From contig CBDCZQ010000001.1 in the NCBI GenBank assembly GCA_965224575.1, positions 62,001 to 126,000 on the forward strand: a DNA stretch of 64,000 nt, in the 5' to 3' direction. This DNA comes from QPIN01 sp965224575 (GTDB lineage Bacteria > Pseudomonadota > Gammaproteobacteria > Methylococcales > Methylomonadaceae). Every line of letters begins with the position of its first letter. The stretch's first letter is position 1. The position numbers were made by a program, and so were the translations under genes. Shown here in pieces: positions 62,967 to 64,000 of the stretch. The notes beneath the pieces are model-generated. The model ran no database searches, was not told where the DNA came from, and saw only the letters and a program-made list of their open reading frames with translations.

Positions 62967-63551
62967 TTGGCTACAGAAGACCTTACGACCTGTTTAGCAG
63001 AGATTAAAGAACAAAGCGAAGATGCCTTGAGTCAGTTCTATGACCAAACGATTAATAGCGTTTATGGTTTGGCACTGCGCATAACAGGTAACGGTGAAGA
63101 CGCGGAAGAGGTTGTTTCTGATGTGTATTTACAAGTTTGGGATCAAGCTGACCTTTACCAGAATGAGAAAGGTTCCATCATGGCTTGGCTGTTAACTATT
63201 TGCCGATCCCGAGCGATTGATCGTTTTCGTAAACGGCAACGATCCAGTCAGGAAATTTCAGATGAGGAATGTGCCGAATTAATGAGTGCAATTGCCAGTC
63301 CGGAATATCTTTTATCTAATACTCAACAATATTCATCTATAAACCAAGCATTGAAAAAACTATCAGTAACCCAGCGTCAACTTTTATCATTAGCTTTTTT
63401 TAAAGGTATGACCTATCAGGAAATAGCTAATTTTATCGATATGCCACTTGGCACAGTTAAAAGTCATATTCGCAGAAGTTTACTTGAGCTAAAATCGGAA
63501 CCCGCATTGCAATATTGTTACTCTTCCAATAGGGAGGAAGACCATGGCTAA
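62967..63551 (+). CDS. ECF-type RNA polymerase sigma factor
   Basis: A 194-residue sigma factor: region 2 (ISQFYDQTINSVYGLALRIT-like, AEEVVSDVYLQVWDQ) and region 4 (LKKLSVTQRQLLSLAFFKGM, YQEIANFIDMPLGTVKSHIR) are complete. TTG 62967 is preceded by AGGTGA at 7 bases; no ATG gives the full region 2. It overlaps the cupin anti-sigma gene by 8 bp. The pair resembles the RpoE-ChrR type and probably controls the DUF4331-TPR-HupE operon just upstream (inference). Confidence 0.92.
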   Translation: MATEDLTTCLAEIKEQSEDALSQFYDQTINSVYGLALRITGNGEDAEEVVSDVYLQVWDQADLYQNEKGSIMAWLLTICRSRAIDRFRKRQRSSQEISDEECAELMSAIASPEYLLSNTQQYSSINQALKKLSVTQRQLLSLAFFKGMTYQEIANFIDMPLGTVKSHIRRSLLELKSEPALQYCYSSNREEDHG

Positions 63552-63999
63552 GCAAAATAAAACAGTGACAGATATTATCTCAAAGAACATTACTGATGCT
63601 ATAGCGGAAGCGGTGACTCCCATCGCACCTCCTGTAACAAGAGCGTCTGAACTTAAAGCTCGCGTAATGGCACGTATTAGCGGAAAAAAATCATTTGATT
63701 TGATGACAGTTAAAGCTGAAGATGGAGAGTGGATCACCCTATTACCGGGAGTGGAAAAAAAGGTTCTAAGTGAGAGTGCGGAAGGGCTAGTGCAGTCATA
63801 TTTATTGAGAATGGCCGCAGGCTCTACGATACCCCCACATAAGCATGACACTAATGAAGAATGTTTAATGCTGGAAGGTGACGCAATGATCGGTGATATT
63901 GCTTTATCGGTAGGTGATTATCATTTTGCGCCTAAAGGCTCGAAACATGGGCTGGTCACAACTGAAACAGGTGTTTTAGCCTTTTTTCGTGCCTATTAA
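63544..63999 (+). CDS. ChrR-like cupin anti-sigma factor
   Basis: A 151-residue protein. The C-terminal cupin (about 55-151) has the metal motif PPHKHDTNEE (His99, His101, Glu105/106) and GSKHGL (His135), as in the ChrR lid domain. The N-terminal 50 residues contain SELKARVMARI, a typical anti-sigma linker, but lack the His/Cys zinc site of canonical ChrR. It would hold the ECF factor inactive until a signal such as oxidation or metal alters the cupin. The stop is one base from the window end; the coding region is complete. Confidence 0.85.
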   Translation: MAKQNKTVTDIISKNITDAIAEAVTPIAPPVTRASELKARVMARISGKKSFDLMTVKAEDGEWITLLPGVEKKVLSESAEGLVQSYLLRMAAGSTIPPHKHDTNEECLMLEGDAMIGDIALSVGDYHFAPKGSKHGLVTTETGVLAFFRAY

Positions 64000-64000
64000 G

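Noticed and set aside
1..64000. tRNA or rRNA genes
   Set aside because: I looked for T-loop and acceptor-stem patterns in the gaps and saw none convincing; a dedicated scan would be needed to exclude them.

Overview
The window is AT-rich gammaproteobacterial chromosome. The type I-F CRISPR-Cas genes, FixLJ, MnmH/SelD, LpxD, CysDN and TonB/porin outer-membrane genes all fit that group, but I cannot place it to genus. The many palindromic repeat families, degraded IS copies, a dockerin-tailed subtilase and an NHL-caspase protein suggest a repeat-laden genome such as a sulfur-oxidising or methylotrophic lineage (inference only).

Layout. 1-7.9 kb: the 3' part of a type I-F CRISPR-Cas operon (cas3 tail, csy1, csy2 with a -1 frameshift, csy3, csy4/cas6f), then an antitoxin/zeta-toxin pair, a DDE insertion sequence and a 7-repeat array. 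The IS sits in the array's leader, about 40 bp from the first repeat. 7.9-17.4 kb: an isolated rnfC-like gene, repeats, an EamA transporter behind a leader-peptide/hairpin arrangement, a small membrane-protein ORF, the selenouridine genes mnmH and an oxidoreductase-selD fusion, a methyltransferase, a MITE and an acyltransferase. 17.9-23.3 kb: CoA-disulfide-reductase-like/rhodanese protein, group II truncated haemoglobin, a copper-type TonB receptor and a divergent Crp/Fnr regulator, with FNR-like and other palindromes between them. 23.5-30.5 kb: a NodB-type deacetylase and a GH114 glycosidase separated by 2 kb of gene-poor repetitive DNA. 31-36.7 kb: a haem-PAS FixL/FixJ pair, then wreckage of subtilase/dockerin genes around a broken transposase. 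37-42.1 kb: a Tat-exported multicopper oxidase, two neighbouring proteins sharing a C-terminal motif, a small conserved periplasmic protein and a DUF1264-like gene frameshifted in a poly-A run. 42.2-44.9 kb: cysN and cysD. 45.4-48.6 kb: a large NHL-propeller/caspase-like secreted protein. 49.5-54.1 kb: a porin-tupABC tungstate uptake operon with a divergent regulator interrupted by an amber codon. 54.2-57.4 kb: lpxD and a membrane-fused spermidine-synthase-like protein. 57.8-64 kb: two small dimeric alpha/beta-barrel proteins, then DUF4331, TPR and HupE/UreJ genes followed by an ECF sigma factor and a cupin anti-sigma.

The most interesting points are these: the CRISPR leader split by an IS together with a csy2 frameshift lying exactly on an A-AAA-AAC slippery heptamer; the DUF4331-TPR-HupE-ECF-cupin locus; the NHL-caspase fusion; a porin dedicated to a tungstate ABC transporter; the leader-peptide/hairpin ahead of the EamA gene; and several MITE-like families. 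Four genes carry one-base indels or a nonsense codon (csy2, the DUF1264-like gene, the subtilase, the tungstate regulator). Because two of these are in A-runs, assembly error must be excluded before interpreting them.
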